Below the pieces are notes generated by a model. The model saw nothing but the letters and a program-made list of their open reading frames with translations, did not search any database and was not told where the DNA came from. The translations under genes were made by a program, and so were the position numbers. Below are positions 6,497-8,464 of a DNA stretch of 8,464 nt, in pieces (the stretch's first letter is position 1; every line of letters begins with the position of its first letter). Source of the stretch: Sphingobacteriales bacterium (lineage in GTDB: Bacteria > Bacteroidota > Bacteroidia > Chitinophagales > Chitinophagaceae); NCBI GenBank assembly GCA_023251215.1, contig JAHEZF010000057.1, forward strand, positions 1-8,464, in the 5' to 3' direction.

Positions 6497-7513
6497 TTAA
6501 AGGGGAGAATTCAGCAGCTTCTTTTTATTAAAATAAGGCAGCGCTGCAAAACTAATCAAACCTCCGATCAGGACGACAGCTGTCTGTGCCAGCCATAAAA
6601 TCCAGCCAAATGCCAGGGCAATGCCTTCATTCAGGCCGTATAAGAGCATTGTTTGCTGAAGCAGATAAGCATAGGCCCCGATGCCTCCGGGAGTAATGAT
6701 CATACCAATACTACCAGCGGAAAGAACAGAAAATGCCTCCCTGATTCCGTATTGATTAGTTTCCTGCAAAGCCATAAAACCAACGTAACCACCGGCAAGG
6801 TAAAGCGTCCAGATGGCAACTGTTAGCAGAATAAATTGCCCTCTTTTTTTCAGGTGTTGTATAGCGCTGATGCCCTGCCATATTCTTTGCAGTATTTTAT
6901 TAATCGCCAGAAAGAGATCTTTAAAATTTTTCTTTTTATAAACCATCCATACTGTAATAATAATTGTGATAATTCCGATACCAGTCAATCCAATTATATA
7001 AGCCGGAATTTTTTTTACTTCATCTCCTTTTGATGAATGGAAAAAAGTATCTATTAACTGAGAATAAATTTCCGGTTGTATGACCAGGGTAATGCCAAAG
7101 ACTGCGAGTAACGTAAAAGCATCTATCAGCCTTTCCAGAATTATTGTACCAATGAGTTTATCAACCGGCACTTTTTCATAGCGGGCAAGCATGGTGCATT
7201 TTAAGATCTCACCAAGCCGGGGAATTGCCTGGTTGGTCAGGTATCCGATCATAACGGCAAAAAAAGTATTTGATTTTGATGGATTATATCCCAAAGATTT
7301 AACCAACAGTCTCCAGCGTAATGCTCTTAAAAAATGGCTCAAAATCAGGATCAGGAATACGGGAACAATAAGGTAATACCGGGCCGTCTTCAGCGCTGAC
7401 CTTATTTGTGACCGGTCATCATGAGTAAGATCTTTAATGGACCACCAAATAAAAAAAACACCCAGGCCAAGAAAGAATGTGTATTGAAGTATAGTGCGGA
7501 GACGTTTCTTCAT
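6497..7513 (-). CDS. YbhN/AglD-like multi-pass membrane protein (lysylphosphatidylglycerol synthase transmembrane / flippase-like family)
   Basis: This 338-residue integral inner-membrane protein has about eight hydrophobic segments, roughly at 9-26, 47-63, 84-98, 121-146, 170-192, 226-249, 261-283 and 298-325. Family signatures of the UPF0104/PF03706 group are visible: RALRWRLL (63-70), NQAIPRLGEILKC (94-106), ILERLIDAF (125-133) and ITPGGIGAYAYLLQQT (273-288). The soluble lysyl-transferase domain of MprF is absent, so it is not expected to make lysyl-phosphatidylglycerol. Relatives are thought to affect lipid or lipid-linked sugar transport or modification, but the function of this protein is unknown. 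The rfaE2 gene begins 9 nt downstream, consistent with an envelope role (inference). The gap to panC upstream is 105 nt and may hold a weak promoter. Confidence 0.88.
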   Translation of the reverse strand: MKKRLRTILQYTFFLGLGVFFIWWSIKDLTHDDRSQIRSALKTARYYLIVPVFLILILSHFLRALRWRLLVKSLGYNPSKSNTFFAVMIGYLTNQAIPRLGEILKCTMLARYEKVPVDKLIGTIILERLIDAFTLLAVFGITLVIQPEIYSQLIDTFFHSSKGDEVKKIPAYIIGLTGIGIITIIITVWMVYKKKNFKDLFLAINKILQRIWQGISAIQHLKKRGQFILLTVAIWTLYLAGGYVGFMALQETNQYGIREAFSVLSAGSIGMIITPGGIGAYAYLLQQTMLLYGLNEGIALAFGWILWLAQTAVVLIGGLISFAALPYFNKKKLLNSPL

Positions 7514-7519
7514 GAAAAC

Positions 7520-7551
7520 CGAAAATACTCAAATGCATCCTAAGAGACAAA
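7520..7551 (-). promoter_or_regulatory. Possible -33/-7 promoter just upstream of the YbhN-like gene
   Basis: On the minus strand TTTG (7548-7551) is followed after 20 nt by TATTTTCG (7520-7527), one mismatch from TAnnTTTG. The -7 box ends only 6 nt before the ATG at 7513, so transcription from it would be almost leaderless. That makes it doubtful, since AT-rich DNA yields such matches by chance. Confidence 0.22.
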
Positions 7552-7618
7552 TGCTTTTCGAATGCCTTAACCACTTTTTATCGCCTGATTATTTTTATAA
7601 TTAACCTGGAAATTTTGA

Positions 7619-8464
7619 TTAAGATAACAGCATATTATCAATCAATCGAACTTCATTCAGGAAAGCGGCAACTAGTGCAATAAGTTTTTGTTTGCCATCC
7701 CACCTAGTAACCGGCTCCAGGTTATTGGCATCAGCAATTTCAATGTAATCCACTTTAAAACCTGCTTGTCCGAGTAATTGCAGGGCATTTATCTTTAATT
7801 GAATAAGGTTGATTGAATTAAGATTTTGTTTTATAAAATCGAGGCATTTATAAATACCTGCTGCTTTTTTTCTTTCATCACCAGTCAGCCGCATGTTACG
7901 GCTACTCATTGCAAGCCCATCCGCTTCACGAAGGGTAGGGCAAATCACTATTTGTACTTCCGGCATTCTGATCAGTTCAATAAGTTTTCTGACAACCATG
8001 TATTGCTGGTAATCTTTTTGGCCAAGATATAAACGGCTTGGTTTTACAATTTCCAGTAAACGATGCAGCACCATACAAACTCCCCGGAAATGACCCGGGC
8101 GAAATTTCCCTTCCAATACCTTTTCAAGATAGCCAAGATCATAATACATTTTTGGGTTCATGCCTTCCGGGTATATTTCTTTTACTAATGGCAAAAACAA
8201 AACCTGGCAACCTGCCGCCTCCAGCAGGTAAATATCTTTTTCAGTTGTTACCGGGTATTTTTCAAAATCATTCGGATCATTGAATTGAGCTGGATTGACG
8301 AATATGCTGCAGACAGTGATCTTGTTTTCCTTTTTTGACGCTTTAATAAGGGATATATGTCCGCTATGCAATGCACCCATCGTGGGTACAAAGCCAATCG
8401 TGCTGCCATTTAATAACTGGACATCAAGATACTTATGCAGGTCAGTTGTTTTTTTAAATAAAAT
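7619..8464 (-). CDS. panC: Pantoate--beta-alanine ligase (PanC), missing its first one or two codons at the window edge
   Basis: PanC is the cytoplasmic enzyme that joins pantoate and beta-alanine with ATP, through a pantoyl-adenylate, to give pantothenate. The open frame covers 281 codons to the edge at 8464. The visible N-terminus reads ILFKKTTDLHKYL, which aligns with the usual family start (M-I-I-F-K-type), so the start codon should be one or two codons outside. An internal ATG at 8380 falls within the first motif and cannot be the true start. In visible numbering the motifs are GFVPTMGALHSGH (24-36, HxGH ATP site), SIFVNPAQFN (53-62), FRPGHFRGV (121-129), LGQKDYQQ (147-154, catalytic-site Lys) and AMSSRNMRL (185-193, KMSKS-like loop). 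Length matches the family's usual 280-285. It is the most upstream gene visible, so the promoter is outside. No panD follows, and the next gene downstream is ybhN-like after 105 nt. Confidence 0.96.
   Translation of the reverse strand: MLFKKTTDLHKYLDVQLLNGSTIGFVPTMGALHSGHISLIKASKKENKITVCSIFVNPAQFNDPNDFEKYPVTTEKDIYLLEAAGCQVLFLPLVKEIYPEGMNPKMYYDLGYLEKVLEGKFRPGHFRGVCMVLHRLLEIVKPSRLYLGQKDYQQYMVVRKLIELIRMPEVQIVICPTLREADGLAMSSRNMRLTGDERKKAAGIYKCLDFIKQNLNSINLIQLKINALQLLGQAGFKVDYIEIADANNLEPVTRWDGKQKLIALVAAFLNEVRLIDNMLLS

Noticed and set aside
7575..7610. Short AT-only hairpin (ATTAT ... ATAAT) after panC as a terminator
   Set aside because: Five A-T pairs with no GC stem and no T tract; not a credible intrinsic terminator.
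1..8464. Search by eye for an undescribed multi-gene system, mobile element, CRISPR array, tRNA or riboswitch
   Set aside because: Every gene belongs to a recognised family, intergenic gaps are at most 161 nt, and no inverted terminal repeats, integrase, spacer array or tRNA-like fold was seen.

Overview
This 8.46 kb window looks like chromosomal core sequence from a member of the Bacteroidota, most likely Chitinophagaceae-like. The sequence is moderately AT-rich. The genes lack Shine-Dalgarno sites, and at least one good match to the Bacteroidota -33/-7 promoter (TTTG ... TAnnTTTG) is present. Two proteins have a family layout common in this phylum: an OmpA protein with a beta-barrel, TSP3 repeats and an OmpA domain, and a secreted subtilase with the stretch GNGIDDDKNGYVDD. 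All eight genes lie on the minus strand, so transcription runs from position 8464 towards position 1. The genus is inference.

In transcription order: panC (7619-8464, its first codon or two outside the window); a YbhN/AglD-type multi-pass membrane protein (6497-7513); a stand-alone heptose-1-phosphate adenylyltransferase rfaE2 (5987-6487); polyphosphate kinase ppk1 (3824-5914); a short Ppx/GppA phosphatase (2932-3843); panB (2099-2914); an OmpA-family protein (515-2017) behind its own likely promoter at 2061-2091; and the N-terminal 117 codons of a secreted S8 peptidase (1-353). The gaps from ybhN to panB are 9 nt, 72 nt, a 20-nt overlap and 17 nt, which suggests one transcription unit from ybhN or panC through panB. 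ompA and the peptidase probably start new units.

The upstream genes combine three functions. Pantothenate synthesis is represented by PanB (ketopantoate formation) and PanC (pantoate-beta-alanine ligation), but no panD or panE lies in the window. Polyphosphate is made by Ppk1 and probably degraded by Ppx, encoded by overlapping genes. Envelope building is represented by RfaE2 (ADP-heptose for LPS core) and possibly the YbhN-like protein. ompA and the peptidase encode an outer-membrane/peptidoglycan protein and an exported protease.

I found no mobile element, CRISPR array, RNA gene, defence module or new multi-gene system. The points worth a second look are small: loss of the usual peptidoglycan-binding Asp in the OmpA domain, the ppk1/ppx overlap with a GTG start fixed by an in-frame stop, a non-canonical segment after the RGICC motif of Ppk1, splitting of panB from panC by four genes, and an 87-nt period tandem repeat inside ompA.
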